From the NCBI GenBank assembly GCA_017941235.1, contig JAGAWU010000029.1:1-62351 (forward strand): a stretch of DNA of 62,351 nucleotides, written 5' to 3'. The translations under genes were made by a program, and so were the position numbers. This stretch comes from Bacilli bacterium. GTDB taxonomy: Bacteria; Bacillota_I; Bacilli_A; RF39; UBA660. Under the pieces are notes generated by a model. The model did not search any database. It worked only from the letters and a program-made list of their open reading frames with translations, and was not told the origin of the DNA. Numbering within the stretch: position 1 is the first letter of the stretch; each line of letters begins with the position of its first letter. This document shows, piece after piece, positions 41,731-51,615 of this stretch.

Positions 41731-41937
41731 TGAGGCTACTAAACAAACTATAAAGAATGTTAATCCTAATATAAAAGTTATACGAGTTAAAGCTTTCTCA
41801 GCTCCTCTTTCTTTTCTTTTTGCAAATAAATCTGTAGTACCACCTGATAATATTTTAGCTGCACTTCCTGATTTAGCACTTTGAAGTAATACAACTATTA
41901 TTAAAAGAATTGAAACTACTAATAGGAATACTTTCAT
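41725..41937 (-). CDS. secG: Preprotein translocase subunit SecG
   Basis: This 70-residue protein has two membrane helices (about 1-18 and 50-68) joined by the typical loop LLQSAKSGSAAKILSGGTTDLFAKRKERGAEKALTRIT. It is the small subunit of the SecYEG export channel. Length and motifs are canonical. GGAGG precedes the ATG. It heads the secG-rnr-smpB-ssrA cluster. Confidence 0.96.
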   Translation of the reverse strand: MKVFLLVVSILLIIVVLLQSAKSGSAAKILSGGTTDLFAKRKERGAEKALTRITFILGLTFFIVCLVASF

Positions 41938-41997
41938 AAACTGCCTCCATTTCTAAACTAGTAATATATTAACATATGTTTAGGAGTTTTGCAACTT

Positions 41998-42027
41998 AAA
42001 AGATGTATTACTCTATAATACATCTTA
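41998..42027 (-). terminator. Terminator of the nucleoside kinase gene
   Basis: AAGATGTATTA / TAATACATCTT with a 5-nt loop is followed by TTTT on the minus strand. Confidence 0.75.
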
Positions 42028-42032
42028 TTATT

Positions 42033-43685
42033 TTATAAGTCAGTAAAGAAACTTCCACCAATAAATTCTCTTAATATTGATTCATCTGGTATTGCATCAG
42101 ATGGTATTGGAAGGAAGAAACCTAAGAAGTTAATTAATCTTTTTGCTTCTTCATAACAACTATCCCTAGGATCTACTGAATATAGAAGTGGTTCTACATA
42201 TGTTTTTAATACTCCTATTTCATATATAAGTGCAGAGTTAAATGTATAATCTGCATTATCTTGATAAGGGAATATATATTTTTCTTCTCCTTTTCTTACT
42301 TCTGGCCAAGTAGATATTGTCCTATTGACACTATGTCCTCTTGTTTTATTATCTCTTACAATTCTTCTTAATAATCTATTATCAGTAGTAGATATATAAT
42401 TATGATTATCTATGTTTAATTCTGCAAGTGGCGAAATATAAATTCTAAATACATTTTCTCTAGGTATGTTTGCTAATACTTTTTCATCAAGTGCATGGAT
42501 TCCTTCTATTACTAGCACTCCTGTTTTTTCTAATTTCATTTTTTTAGAAAACTCTTTCTTTCCTGTTAAAAAGTTATATGTTGGTATATCTATTTCTTCA
42601 TTATTTAAAAGTGCTTCAACATTTTTATCAAATAATTTTAAATCTACGGCTTCTAAGCATTCATAATCTGGCTTACCATTTTCATCAAGTGGTGTTTCAT
42701 CTCTTTCTACAAAATAGTCATCCATTGAAATCACTTGTGGTTTTGAACCTAAACTTCTTAGATACATGCATATCTTTTTAGATGTTGTTGTTTTACCAGA
42801 AGATGAAGGACCTGCTAGTAGTACTACTTTTACCTTTTTATTTTCTTTTATTTTTTTAGCTAAATTTATTAATTCATCATTTTGTCTAGACTCTGCTATC
42901 TTTATAAATTGATCTATTTTTCCTGTTGATACTAATGCATTTAATTCAGATGCATCACGTACTTTCATTAAATTATTCCACTTAGAACTAATATCAAAAG
43001 CTCTCATCATATTTGGATGGTTTTGAAATTCTTTTATTTCATCATTGCTATATATTGTTGGATATCTTAGTACTAATCCTTCTGTAGATAGATATGTTAA
43101 ATCAAATTCTCCAAGTAATCCTGTATATATTGGCATTTTAGTATAAAAATAATCATAAAAATCACCTAGTTGATATAGTGTTATATATGTATTAGTAGTA
43201 TATTTTAATATATTTACTTTTGATTTATAATCTATTTTACTAAAATAATCTCTTGCTTCTAATCTATCTACTATTAATTTTTTTATTGGTCTATTTTGTT
43301 TTATAATTTCTTTCATTTTTTCTTTTATGTCGTTTAATCTATTTTCTGTAAGTTCGAAATTAGTTTTTATATATAAACCTTTATCGATAGAGTGTTCTGA
43401 TTTTATATCATATCTTACTCCATATAATTCTTTTATAGCCACACTTAAAACAAATAAAAGACCATTTACATGCATTTTATTTCCATCACGTGTATTTAAA
43501 TCTAAAAATATTATTTCAGAATTTTTATTTACTTTATAATTTAATTCTCTTAAAGCATTATTTACTTTAGCTGCTAAAATTGGATGTTTAAAGTTTTTTT
43601 GAAATTCTTTAGCTATTTCTTCAAGAGTAGTATTCTTTTTTGTGAAGTAGTCAACTCCGTTAATTGTTATTTTAACATTGTCCAT
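42033..43685 (-). CDS. TGS-domain nucleoside kinase (uridine kinase-like)
   Basis: This 550-residue protein is a fusion. Residues 1-60 form a TGS domain, and about 60-200 resemble the second additional domain of threonyl-tRNA synthetase. Residues about 280-490 form a P-loop kinase of the phosphoribulokinase/uridine kinase type, with Walker A GPSSSGKTT, SMDDYF, and the IEGIHAL acidic motif. This architecture is known from proteins annotated as nucleoside kinases in Firmicutes and Thermotoga; the true substrate is likely a ribonucleoside. GAGGGTGA precedes the ATG. It is divergent from clpP. Confidence 0.9.
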   Translation of the reverse strand: MDNVKITINGVDYFTKKNTTLEEIAKEFQKNFKHPILAAKVNNALRELNYKVNKNSEIIFLDLNTRDGNKMHVNGLLFVLSVAIKELYGVRYDIKSEHSIDKGLYIKTNFELTENRLNDIKEKMKEIIKQNRPIKKLIVDRLEARDYFSKIDYKSKVNILKYTTNTYITLYQLGDFYDYFYTKMPIYTGLLGEFDLTYLSTEGLVLRYPTIYSNDEIKEFQNHPNMMRAFDISSKWNNLMKVRDASELNALVSTGKIDQFIKIAESRQNDELINLAKKIKENKKVKVVLLAGPSSSGKTTTSKKICMYLRSLGSKPQVISMDDYFVERDETPLDENGKPDYECLEAVDLKLFDKNVEALLNNEEIDIPTYNFLTGKKEFSKKMKLEKTGVLVIEGIHALDEKVLANIPRENVFRIYISPLAELNIDNHNYISTTDNRLLRRIVRDNKTRGHSVNRTISTWPEVRKGEEKYIFPYQDNADYTFNSALIYEIGVLKTYVEPLLYSVDPRDSCYEEAKRLINFLGFFLPIPSDAIPDESILREFIGGSFFTDL

Positions 43686-43788
43686 ATAATCACCCTCTTT
43701 TATTCTATGACAATTGTAGCATATTTTGACGTATTTTTAAATGTATATTTTTATATTATTTACATTAAAATATTTGTAGGTGATGATT

Positions 43789-44364
43789 ATGAACTTAGTT
43801 CCTATAGTTGTAGAGAATGAACTTTCGGGTGAAAGAAGTTATGATATCTTTTCTAGATTACTTAAAAATAGAATTATTTTAATTAGTGGAGAAATTAATG
43901 ATAGTGTTTCAAGTAGTGTTATTGCAGAGCTTTTATATCTTGATTCTATCAATCATGATGATATATCTATTTATATTAATTCTCCTGGTGGCAGTGTTTC
44001 AAGCGGACTTGCTATATATGATACTATGAATTTTGTTAAAAGTGATGTTTCTACTATTTGTGTAGGTATGGCTGCTTCTATGGGGGCTTTTCTTCTTAGT
44101 AGTGGCAAGAAGGGGAAAAGATTTGCTTTACCTAATAGTGAAATAATGATTCATCAGCCATTAGGTGGGGCTGAAGGACAAGCAACTGAAATTAAAATAG
44201 TATGTGAGCATATATTAAAATTAAAAAATAAGCTTAATAAAATTCTTTCTAAGAATACTGGTAAAAATATTAAAACAATTGAGAAAGATACTGAAAGGGA
44301 TAATTATATGAGCAGTAATGATGCTTTAAACTATGGTTTAATAGATAAAATTATTACAAATTAA
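43789..44364 (+). CDS. clpP: ATP-dependent Clp protease proteolytic subunit
   Basis: This 191-residue serine peptidase forms tetradecamers that degrade proteins unfolded by ClpX or ClpC. The catalytic triad is Ser97 (AASMGAFLL), His122 (IMIHQPLGG) and Asp171 (TERDNYM), at the same numbers as E. coli ClpP. I chose the ATG at 43789, 6 nt after TAGGTG, giving the typical MNLVPIVVE start; two other in-frame starts lie within that site. It is divergent from the kinase gene and convergent with whiA. No Clp ATPase gene is in the window. Confidence 0.95.
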   Translation: MNLVPIVVENELSGERSYDIFSRLLKNRIILISGEINDSVSSSVIAELLYLDSINHDDISIYINSPGGSVSSGLAIYDTMNFVKSDVSTICVGMAASMGAFLLSSGKKGKRFALPNSEIMIHQPLGGAEGQATEIKIVCEHILKLKNKLNKILSKNTGKNIKTIEKDTERDNYMSSNDALNYGLIDKIITN

Positions 44365-44389
44365 AAGATTAGTTTTTTTCTAATCTTTC
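44363..44389. terminator. Bidirectional terminator between clpP and whiA
   Basis: AAAGATTAG / CTAATCTTT encloses a T7 loop and overlaps both stop codons. Confidence 0.75.
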
Positions 44390-45295
44390 TGCTAATTCTT
44401 TCATTTTTCTAAATCTATGATTTAATCCGGATTTTGTTATTGGTTTATTTGTTTCTAATGAAATAATTTCACTTAATTCCTTTAATGATGCTTCTGGATA
44501 TTTTTTTCTATATTCTAATACTTCTTTTGTTTTATCATCAAGTAATTCAAGCGATAAGTTTTTTTCTATTATTTCTATATATTTTAACTGAATATTTGCC
44601 GTTTGAATTATTTTATCAATATTTGCTTGCTCACAATTATTTAATCTGTTAGCAATATTTTTTTCTTGATGATATACTCTTATATCTTCAAAATATAAAA
44701 CTGCATTATGAGCTCTAATTATCTTTAAAAAGTCACTAATCTTATCTGCTTCTTTTATATAAATCATGTATCCATTTGATCTACTTAATATTTTTGCATT
44801 TAAATCAAATATGTTTAATAATCTTTGAATGAATACTGATTCATCTGGTCTATCTACAAGAAATTCCATATGATAAGAAGATTTAGGATCATTGATACTT
44901 CCTTGACATAAGAATGCTCCTCTTAAATAAGCTCTAATCTCTTCATTAGCACCAACTATATATGTTGGAGGAGTATCTAAATAAGTATTATTATTTGAAA
45001 AATAGCCAACATCTTGTAATATTTTATTTATCTTTGAATCTATTGTTAATAGATTCAATTTTGTTTTTGAAAAGTTAACATTATCTTTCTTTCCTATTTT
45101 TACGCTAATATCATAAATATCTCTTAAAAACTTAACTATTCTTTCAGCTATAAATTTATTTTCTGTTGTAAGATATAGTATTTCATCTTCTAGATAACCA
45201 TTATTTCGTATAAATCCTGAAAGTTCTGCTATCATTTCAGATCTAGTATCATAGATTTCTGATATTTCATTTTTTATTTTTGTTGTAAAAGACAT
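44369..45295 (-). CDS. whiA: DNA-binding protein WhiA
   Basis: This 308-residue protein has two N-terminal LAGLIDADG-type domains without nuclease residues (about 15-185) and a C-terminal helix-turn-helix (about 225-305; SLKELSEIISLETNKPITKSGLNHRFRKM). Known role: a regulator of division and chromosome segregation in Gram-positive bacteria. It starts one base after yvcK, with the Shine-Dalgarno AGGGAT inside the yvcK stop region, so translation is coupled. Confidence 0.96.
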   Translation of the reverse strand: MSFTTKIKNEISEIYDTRSEMIAELSGFIRNNGYLEDEILYLTTENKFIAERIVKFLRDIYDISVKIGKKDNVNFSKTKLNLLTIDSKINKILQDVGYFSNNNTYLDTPPTYIVGANEEIRAYLRGAFLCQGSINDPKSSYHMEFLVDRPDESVFIQRLLNIFDLNAKILSRSNGYMIYIKEADKISDFLKIIRAHNAVLYFEDIRVYHQEKNIANRLNNCEQANIDKIIQTANIQLKYIEIIEKNLSLELLDDKTKEVLEYRKKYPEASLKELSEIISLETNKPITKSGLNHRFRKMKELAERLEKN

Positions 45296-45296
45296 T

Positions 45297-46250
45297 TTAA
45301 TCCCTCATTAAATAAAACATTATTAATGATGCAAGTTTTATGCTATTATGTCTTAATCGTTCATTTTCTTCTTTAAATATGTCTGCTTCAATAAGTTCTA
45401 CATTTAAGCTTTCAATTTTTTCTTTATCGATTAATACTGGATCTTTTTGTTCTTCAGATGAATATTTATCAATTATTTTTTGATCTATTTTAGAATTACT
45501 TGCTATTACTACATCTATTTTTCTTTTATTTAGATAATTATTAATTAATTCGATATGATCTCCTACAGTAAAGCCATCTGTTTCTCCTGGTTGAGTCATT
45601 GCATTACATACATACATTATTGGAGATGTAGTTTTGTCAATTGCATCTAATACACTTCTGCATATTATATTAGGAAGAAGACTAGTATAGAGACTTCCCA
45701 TACTTAATATTATTAAATCTGATTCCTTTATTGCATCAATTACTTCATCTAATACTTTTGGTTCTTCTTTATAAAAGATGTGATCTATAGTTTCATTAGT
45801 TTCTGTAATTTCACATTCTCCTTCAACTATATTGCCTTCTTTGGTAGTTGCCATAAGTGTTATTTCGTTATCTTCAGATATTGGTAATACTGTATGCCTA
45901 ACATCTAATAATTTTGATAAGTGTTTTATTGATTCCTTTAAACTACCTGTAATATCTAGCATTGATGTTAATATTAAATTTCCTACTGCATGACCATTAA
46001 GATCACTTGATGTTTGAAATCTATATTCAAGCATCTTTTTAATATCTTCATCTGTATCAGATAAATTTGATATTACTTTTCTAATATCTCCTACTGCTGG
46101 TGTATTAAACTCTTGTCTTAGTCTTCCTGTAGAACGTCCATTATCTGATACTGTAATTATTGCAGTAATATCTAGTGGAAAATCTTTTAATCCATTTAGT
46201 AAAGTTGATAAACCTGTTCCTCCACCGAAAACAACTACTTTTTTTCTCAT
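45297..46250 (-). CDS. yvcK: Gluconeogenesis factor YvcK (CofD-like)
   Basis: This 317-residue protein has a CofD-like Rossmann fold with N-terminal VVFGGGTGLSTLLNGLK, the DNGRSTGRLR loop, and GDIRKVISNLSD. Known role in Bacillus: a UDP-GlcNAc-binding factor needed for correct peptidoglycan synthesis on gluconeogenic carbon sources. AAGGAGTG precedes the ATG. The usual neighbour rapZ (yvcJ) is missing between it and lgt; the gene lies 16 nt after lgt. Confidence 0.95.
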   Translation of the reverse strand: MRKKVVVFGGGTGLSTLLNGLKDFPLDITAIITVSDNGRSTGRLRQEFNTPAVGDIRKVISNLSDTDEDIKKMLEYRFQTSSDLNGHAVGNLILTSMLDITGSLKESIKHLSKLLDVRHTVLPISEDNEITLMATTKEGNIVEGECEITETNETIDHIFYKEEPKVLDEVIDAIKESDLIILSMGSLYTSLLPNIICRSVLDAIDKTTSPIMYVCNAMTQPGETDGFTVGDHIELINNYLNKRKIDVVIASNSKIDQKIIDKYSSEEQKDPVLIDKEKIESLNVELIEADIFKEENERLRHNSIKLASLIMFYLMRD

Positions 46251-46266
46251 GCTGTCACTCCTTATT

Positions 46267-47109
46267 TTAAATTTCTTCTCTCTTTAAATTTGATATATTA
46301 TGATATAATTCTCTATCTTTTTGTTTTATATTTCTAACTATTAGGAATACTCCTAGACCAATTAATAGTATAGATATTATTTGCGCTTGTTTAAATGGTC
46401 CTATCATTAAACTATCCATTCTAAGGGACTCAATATATAGTCTTCCTATTGAATAGTATATACAATATACTCCGGTAAGTGTTCCTACTTTTAATTTTTT
46501 TAATCTTCTTACCATATTTAATATTATAAAACCATTTAAATTCCATAAAGATTCATAATAGAAAGTTGGTTCATGGTATACACCTAGTATTTTCATTCTA
46601 TCTATTATAAAGTTTGGAATCATGTAATCTTGTAATTCTTTTAATGTTGTTGCTGGGCCAAATGCTTCTTGGTTAAAGAAGTTGCCCCATCTTCCAATTG
46701 ATTGGGCAATTATTAATCCAACTACCATCATGTCTAATAATTTTAGCATATTATATTTTCTTTTTTTACAAAAATGGAGTAAGTATAGTGCTCCACCTAT
46801 TATTCCACCATGGATAGCAAGGCCTCCATTCCATACTGCTAAAATTTCAAGTTTATTGCTTAGATAATAATCTATGTTAAATATTACATAATATATTCTT
46901 GCTCCAAGTAATCCACATACTACTGTGCAAAAGAATAAATCAGTAAAATCATCCGGATTCATTTTTTGCTTTTTTGCTTCTATATATACTACTGTAGCGC
47001 CAATTAATACTGCTATTAAAATTATTATGGAATACCAGTATATTTGAATAAATCCTAAATCTATGGCTACTCTATTCATAGCTACATTATTTACTATTTC
47101 TTCATTCAT
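46267..47109 (-). CDS. lgt: Prolipoprotein diacylglyceryl transferase
   Basis: This 280-residue, seven-helix membrane enzyme moves diacylglycerol from phosphatidylglycerol to the lipobox cysteine of prolipoproteins. Visible motifs are HGGIIGG (about 99-105) and the Lgt signature GRWGNFFNQEAFG (about 138-150). The ATG at 47109 is preceded by AAGAG; an in-frame GTG lies 9 nt upstream. Its substrates in this window include the lipoproteins at 17.6 and 37.5 kb. It lies 17 nt after uvrA in the same operon. Confidence 0.95.
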   Translation of the reverse strand: MNEEIVNNVAMNRVAIDLGFIQIYWYSIIILIAVLIGATVVYIEAKKQKMNPDDFTDLFFCTVVCGLLGARIYYVIFNIDYYLSNKLEILAVWNGGLAIHGGIIGGALYLLHFCKKRKYNMLKLLDMMVVGLIIAQSIGRWGNFFNQEAFGPATTLKELQDYMIPNFIIDRMKILGVYHEPTFYYESLWNLNGFIILNMVRRLKKLKVGTLTGVYCIYYSIGRLYIESLRMDSLMIGPFKQAQIISILLIGLGVFLIVRNIKQKDRELYHNISNLKREEI

Positions 47110-47126
47110 TAGGATCACACTCTTTT

Positions 47127-49943
47127 CTATTTTATTATTTTTCTTAAGAACTCTCCTGTATAAGAATTTTTACATTTCATTACTTCTTCAGGTGTTCCTT
47201 TTGCAACTACTTCTCCACCCTCTGATCCACCTTCTGGTCCAAGATCAATTATGTAGTCAGCAACTTTTATTACATCAAGGTTATGTTCTATTATTACTAC
47301 TGTATCTTTATTATCTACTATTTTTTGTAAAATATCAAGTAGACGCTTTATATCATCAGTGTGTAATCCAGTAGTAGGCTCATCTAGTACAAATAATGTT
47401 TTACCTGTTGCCTTTTTCTGTAATTCTTTGGCAAGTTTTACTCTTTCTGCTTCTCCTCCTGAAAGTGTAGGTGCACTTTGTCCTAATTTAATGTATCCTA
47501 GTCCTACATCTTCTAAAACTTGTAATTTGTGTTTTATTTTAGGTATATTCTCGAAAAATTCTAAAGCTTCTGAAACTCTCATATTTAGTACATCCGCTAT
47601 GTTTTTTCCTTTATATTTTATGTTTAGTGTTTCCGTATTATAACGTGTTCCATGACATACTTCACAAGGTACGTAAACATCTGGTAGGAAATGCATTTCT
47701 ATTTTTTTGACACCATCTCCACGGCATGCTTCACATCTTCCTCCTTTTACATTAAATGAGAATCTATTTTTTTCAAAACCATACATTTTAGCTTCTTTTG
47801 TAGTTGTAAATAGTGTTCTTATATCATCAAATACTCCAGTATATGTTGCTGGATTACTTCTTGGCGTTCTTCCAATTGGATTTTGTGATATAGCTACTAT
47901 TTTATCTAAGTTATCTATTCCAAGTATTTTATCATGTTTACCTGGTTTATCTTTACTGTTATATATTTTTTGTGAAACTGCCTTACAAAGGATTTCATTT
48001 ATTAATGTTGATTTCCCAGATCCAGACACGCCTGTTACACAAGTGAACGTTCCAAGAGGTATATCTACATCAATATTTTTTAAATTGTGTTCCTTAGCGC
48101 CTCTAATTTTTAGATATTTTTTACTACCTTTTCTTCTTGTTTTTGGAACTTCTATACATTTTTCCCCAGTTAAGTACTTTCCTGTTAAACTATTAGGATT
48201 TTTCATTACTTCTTCTGGAGTACCAGCAGCCATTACTTCTCCACCGCGGTCTCCTGCTCCTGGTCCTATATCAACTAAATAGTCGGCAGCAAGCATTGTA
48301 TCAGTATCATGCTCTACTACTATTAATGTATTTCCTAAATCTCTCATCTCAAGCATAGAGTTAATTAGCTTTTCATTATCTCTTTGGTGCAAACCAATTG
48401 ACGGTTCATCAAGTACATATAAAACTCCTGAAAGATGTGAACCTATCTGAGTAGCAAGTCTAATGCGTTGTGCTTCTCCACCTGAAAGTGTTCCTGCATT
48501 TCTTGATAATGTTAAATATCCAAGTCCTACATTTTGTAAGAAACTAAGTCTATCCTTTATTTCTTTTATAACTAATCTAGCTATTTCTTCTTTTTCTTTT
48601 GAAAGTTTTAAATTATTAAAGAAAGGTACTAGATTCTTGATTGACATACTTGTTACTTCAAAAATATTTTTACCGCCAACCTTTACTTGTAACACGTCAT
48701 CGTTTAGCCTTGCTCCATGACATCTTTCGCAAGTATGCTCTATCATATAATTATCAAGCCATTCTCTTACCCAATTTGAATTAGTTTCTAAATGTCTTCT
48801 TTCTAGATTATTGATAATTCCTTCGTAAAATTCTTTCTTATTGTATTTAGTTCCACCTTTTGATGAATATTCAAAATGTATTATTTCATCAGAACCATAT
48901 AAAATTATTTCTTGTTCTCTTCTTTTTAGTTTTTTCCATGGTACATTCATTTTAATTTTGTAATGTTTACAAACACATTCTAGTTTTAAATAATCTAATC
49001 CTTCAGGATCATCAGTTAATGTTTTTATACATCCATCAGCAATTGATTTTGAATCATCTGGAATAAGTAATTCCTCATCTATTTGTTGTTTTACTCCTAA
49101 ACCTTTGCATTCTGGGCATGCGCCATATGGTGCATTAAAACTAAACATTCTAGGCTCTAGTTCTGGAAGAGAAAACTCACAGTGAGGACAAGCAAATTGT
49201 TCTGAGAATACTAATTCTTTCTTATCTTCTCCTAATATTTGAACTACAACTTTTCCTCCAGATAATTTAGTGGCTTGTTCAATTGCTTCAAATAATCTTG
49301 TACGTGATTCTTCCTTTAATACAATTCTATCTATTACTACATCAATTTTGTCTTTTTTATTTTTTTCTAATTCTATATCTTCACTCAAATCATACATTTC
49401 ATCATTTACACGAACTCTTACATATCCATCTTTTCTTAACTTATCAAATAAGTCTTTGTGAGTTCCTTTTTCACCATGTACTACCGGAGATAGGATAACT
49501 AATTTAGTTCCTAGTGGATACTCCATGACTTTATTAGTCATTTCTTCTACACTTTGACTTGATATTGGAATATTATGATTAGGACAGTATGGAGTTCCTA
49601 CGCGAGCAAAAACTAGTCTTAGATAATCATATATTTCTGTAACTGTTCCTACTGTTGAACGAGGATTATTATTTGTTGTTTTTTGATCTATTGATATAGC
49701 TGGAGATAATCCTTCTATTGAGTCTACATCAGGTTTTTCACTGTTTCCTAAAAATTGTCTTGCATAAGCAGAAAGACTTTCCATGTATCGTCTTTCACCT
49801 TCAGCATATATAGTATCGAAAGCTAAGCTACTTTTTCCTGAGCCAGAAACACCTGTCATAACAATAAGTTTATTTCTTGGTAATTCTAGACTTATATTTT
49901 TTAAATTATTTTCTCTTGCACCTTTAATAATAATTTTATCCAC
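47127..49943 (-). CDS. uvrA: Excinuclease ABC subunit A
   Basis: This 938-residue DNA-damage recognition ATPase has two ABC modules: Walker A GVSGSGKSSL and GVSGSGKSTL, signatures LSGGEAQRIRLA and LSGGEAERVKLA. Two zinc modules (CPHC...CPEC and CEAC...CEVC) are complete. The start is GTG at 49943, 7 nt after AGGTGA. It begins the uvrA-lgt-yvcK-whiA operon. UvrB, its partner, is encoded 2.8 kb upstream in the same direction, but three genes separate them. Confidence 0.97.
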   Translation of the reverse strand: MDKIIIKGARENNLKNISLELPRNKLIVMTGVSGSGKSSLAFDTIYAEGERRYMESLSAYARQFLGNSEKPDVDSIEGLSPAISIDQKTTNNNPRSTVGTVTEIYDYLRLVFARVGTPYCPNHNIPISSQSVEEMTNKVMEYPLGTKLVILSPVVHGEKGTHKDLFDKLRKDGYVRVRVNDEMYDLSEDIELEKNKKDKIDVVIDRIVLKEESRTRLFEAIEQATKLSGGKVVVQILGEDKKELVFSEQFACPHCEFSLPELEPRMFSFNAPYGACPECKGLGVKQQIDEELLIPDDSKSIADGCIKTLTDDPEGLDYLKLECVCKHYKIKMNVPWKKLKRREQEIILYGSDEIIHFEYSSKGGTKYNKKEFYEGIINNLERRHLETNSNWVREWLDNYMIEHTCERCHGARLNDDVLQVKVGGKNIFEVTSMSIKNLVPFFNNLKLSKEKEEIARLVIKEIKDRLSFLQNVGLGYLTLSRNAGTLSGGEAQRIRLATQIGSHLSGVLYVLDEPSIGLHQRDNEKLINSMLEMRDLGNTLIVVEHDTDTMLAADYLVDIGPGAGDRGGEVMAAGTPEEVMKNPNSLTGKYLTGEKCIEVPKTRRKGSKKYLKIRGAKEHNLKNIDVDIPLGTFTCVTGVSGSGKSTLINEILCKAVSQKIYNSKDKPGKHDKILGIDNLDKIVAISQNPIGRTPRSNPATYTGVFDDIRTLFTTTKEAKMYGFEKNRFSFNVKGGRCEACRGDGVKKIEMHFLPDVYVPCEVCHGTRYNTETLNIKYKGKNIADVLNMRVSEALEFFENIPKIKHKLQVLEDVGLGYIKLGQSAPTLSGGEAERVKLAKELQKKATGKTLFVLDEPTTGLHTDDIKRLLDILQKIVDNKDTVVIIEHNLDVIKVADYIIDLGPEGGSEGGEVVAKGTPEEVMKCKNSYTGEFLRKIIK

Positions 49944-49984
49944 AATACATCACCTATCGCATATTATATCATTTTTATTCAAAA

Positions 49985-50012
49985 ATAAAAAGTGGATTTT
50001 GTTTCCACATTT
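49985..50012 (-). terminator. Terminator of the 487-residue orphan gene
   Basis: AAAAGTGGA / TCCACATTT (one mismatch) is followed by a T run on the minus strand. Confidence 0.6.
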
Positions 50013-51474
50013 AGTATTTTTTTCCAGTTGTTTTGTCTTCTCCTATATAAGAATTTACTATATTATGCCATTCTGATATCATTTGTGATTTTTCAGAATT
50101 TCTCTGTTGAATGTCTTGCTTATTATTCTCATTATTTCTTTTATTAGTACTTAAATCTAATTTTTTCACAGTTTCTTTTTCAGTTTCATATATACCTTGC
50201 TTATCTGACATTCCAGATTCTTTTAGTTTTTCTTTTATTTTTTTTCTAATTATTTCAATATATTCGGGATGTAATTTCATATATTCCATTATTTTTTCTC
50301 TAGGCATATCTTTAAATATGTCATTAACTGCATCAAAGTATGCTTTTGCAACTACTTTATTATTTGTTTCTCCTTTAACATCCTGACCTACTCCGATATA
50401 ACCCGCTATTAATCCAGTTGATATTGGAGGTTTACTAAATTTTATTTCTGGATGTTCTTTTTTTATTTTTGATATTATTCTCATGTATTTAACTACATTT
50501 TCATATGATGAGTAAATACACATTTTATCTTTACGAGCAAACTCAAACTCATTATCACCACAAGCAACTTTATAATAATAAGCTAGATTTCTTTTTTCAC
50601 ATTCTTCTTGAAAAAGTCTTGAAAATTTATATGTATCTTCTTCTGCATTTATGTATAATTTTATATTATCATCAAATAATTTTCCGCTTTCAAATGGTTC
50701 ATGGTGATTTGGGTTTATATGAAATCCCATACTACCTGTCTGTGCTGATAAAAAACTATTATGCATTACCTTGTTAAATAAAAGGCACAGATCAGCTCTG
50801 TCAATATAATCGGCACTATATTTTTTTTCTAATTTTTCTCTTAATTTTTTGTTATAATCATCCCCATATATTCTTCTGGATGCGTATTCAGTCATTTCAG
50901 CATTATTAAAATTATTTTTTACTACATATTTTACAAAATCATAATAAGTATTAAAATTTTTTAGTATTTCTTTAAATCTCTTTAGTGGATAAAGGGGGTA
51001 CGCTGTTAATACATCTTCTTTCAAATAGCCTTTCTTTATTGTTTCTTCAAAAGATTTATCATATATGTCTATATAATCTAACCCTTTCTTTTTTGTATTA
51101 ATAAATAATTTATCTAAATTAGGATTAACTACATTTATATAGAATTCTTTACTATATTTATTCTGATCTAATTCATTTCTTCTACCGCCATCTAAAATTC
51201 TAGAGTACATATCAACTCCATTTCTTATTATGTCACTTCCTCCATCTACTTTTTTATTGGCATATATATCTACTATTTCTAGTATTGTTTCATCTGAATC
51301 AATCGGTGATACTATCGCATCATACATACTTTTAAAAACAGGAGATTTATTTTCTGATGATTTTTCTCTTGTTGACACTTTGTTTTTTATACCTAATTCT
51401 TTTTCTAATTCTTTTATTCTTCTATCTAGTTCTTCATCTGTTAGTTTTGTTACATCATATGGTACATTATTCAT
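50011..51474 (-). CDS. Orphan soluble protein with HopA1-like central pattern
   Basis: This 487-residue protein belongs to no family I can name with certainty. It opens with a helical LTDEELDRRIKELEKEL stretch and ends in a polar, Asn/Glu/Lys-rich region. The centre (about 240-345) reads GSMGFHINPNHHEPF, then DNIKLYINAEEDTYKFSRLFQEECEKRNL, YYYKVA, and ARKDKMCIYSSYENVVKYM. This order (KLYIN ... KV ... R-x-D-x-x-x-IY) resembles HopA1-type and phosphothreonine-lyase-like effector domains. That similarity is recalled, not computed. There is no signal peptide or TM. A GGTGATT site precedes the ATG. Confidence 0.5.
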   Translation of the reverse strand: MNNVPYDVTKLTDEELDRRIKELEKELGIKNKVSTREKSSENKSPVFKSMYDAIVSPIDSDETILEIVDIYANKKVDGGSDIIRNGVDMYSRILDGGRRNELDQNKYSKEFYINVVNPNLDKLFINTKKKGLDYIDIYDKSFEETIKKGYLKEDVLTAYPLYPLKRFKEILKNFNTYYDFVKYVVKNNFNNAEMTEYASRRIYGDDYNKKLREKLEKKYSADYIDRADLCLLFNKVMHNSFLSAQTGSMGFHINPNHHEPFESGKLFDDNIKLYINAEEDTYKFSRLFQEECEKRNLAYYYKVACGDNEFEFARKDKMCIYSSYENVVKYMRIISKIKKEHPEIKFSKPPISTGLIAGYIGVGQDVKGETNNKVVAKAYFDAVNDIFKDMPREKIMEYMKLHPEYIEIIRKKIKEKLKESGMSDKQGIYETEKETVKKLDLSTNKRNNENNKQDIQQRNSEKSQMISEWHNIVNSYIGEDKTTGKKY

Positions 51475-51553
51475 ACATAATCACCCTATTTTAATTATAA
51501 CATTACTCTTTTGGTAATTATTAAGTTTTTTTCTTTCTTTACGTTATTAAACA

Positions 51554-51585
51554 AAAAATATCCACAGAAATTGTGGATATTTTTT
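51554..51585. terminator. Terminator after the DUF4190 protein gene
   Basis: AAAAAATATCCACA / TGTGGATATTTTTT is a long hairpin with T6 on either strand. Confidence 0.8.
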
Positions 51586-51615
51586 AGTATAGTTCAAAAA
51601 TATTAATATAATAAT

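Noticed and set aside
47707..48282. 191-codon open frame on the plus strand opposite uvrA
   Set aside because: It is antisense to a well-conserved gene, has Ser/Pro/Leu-rich shadow composition and no ribosome site.
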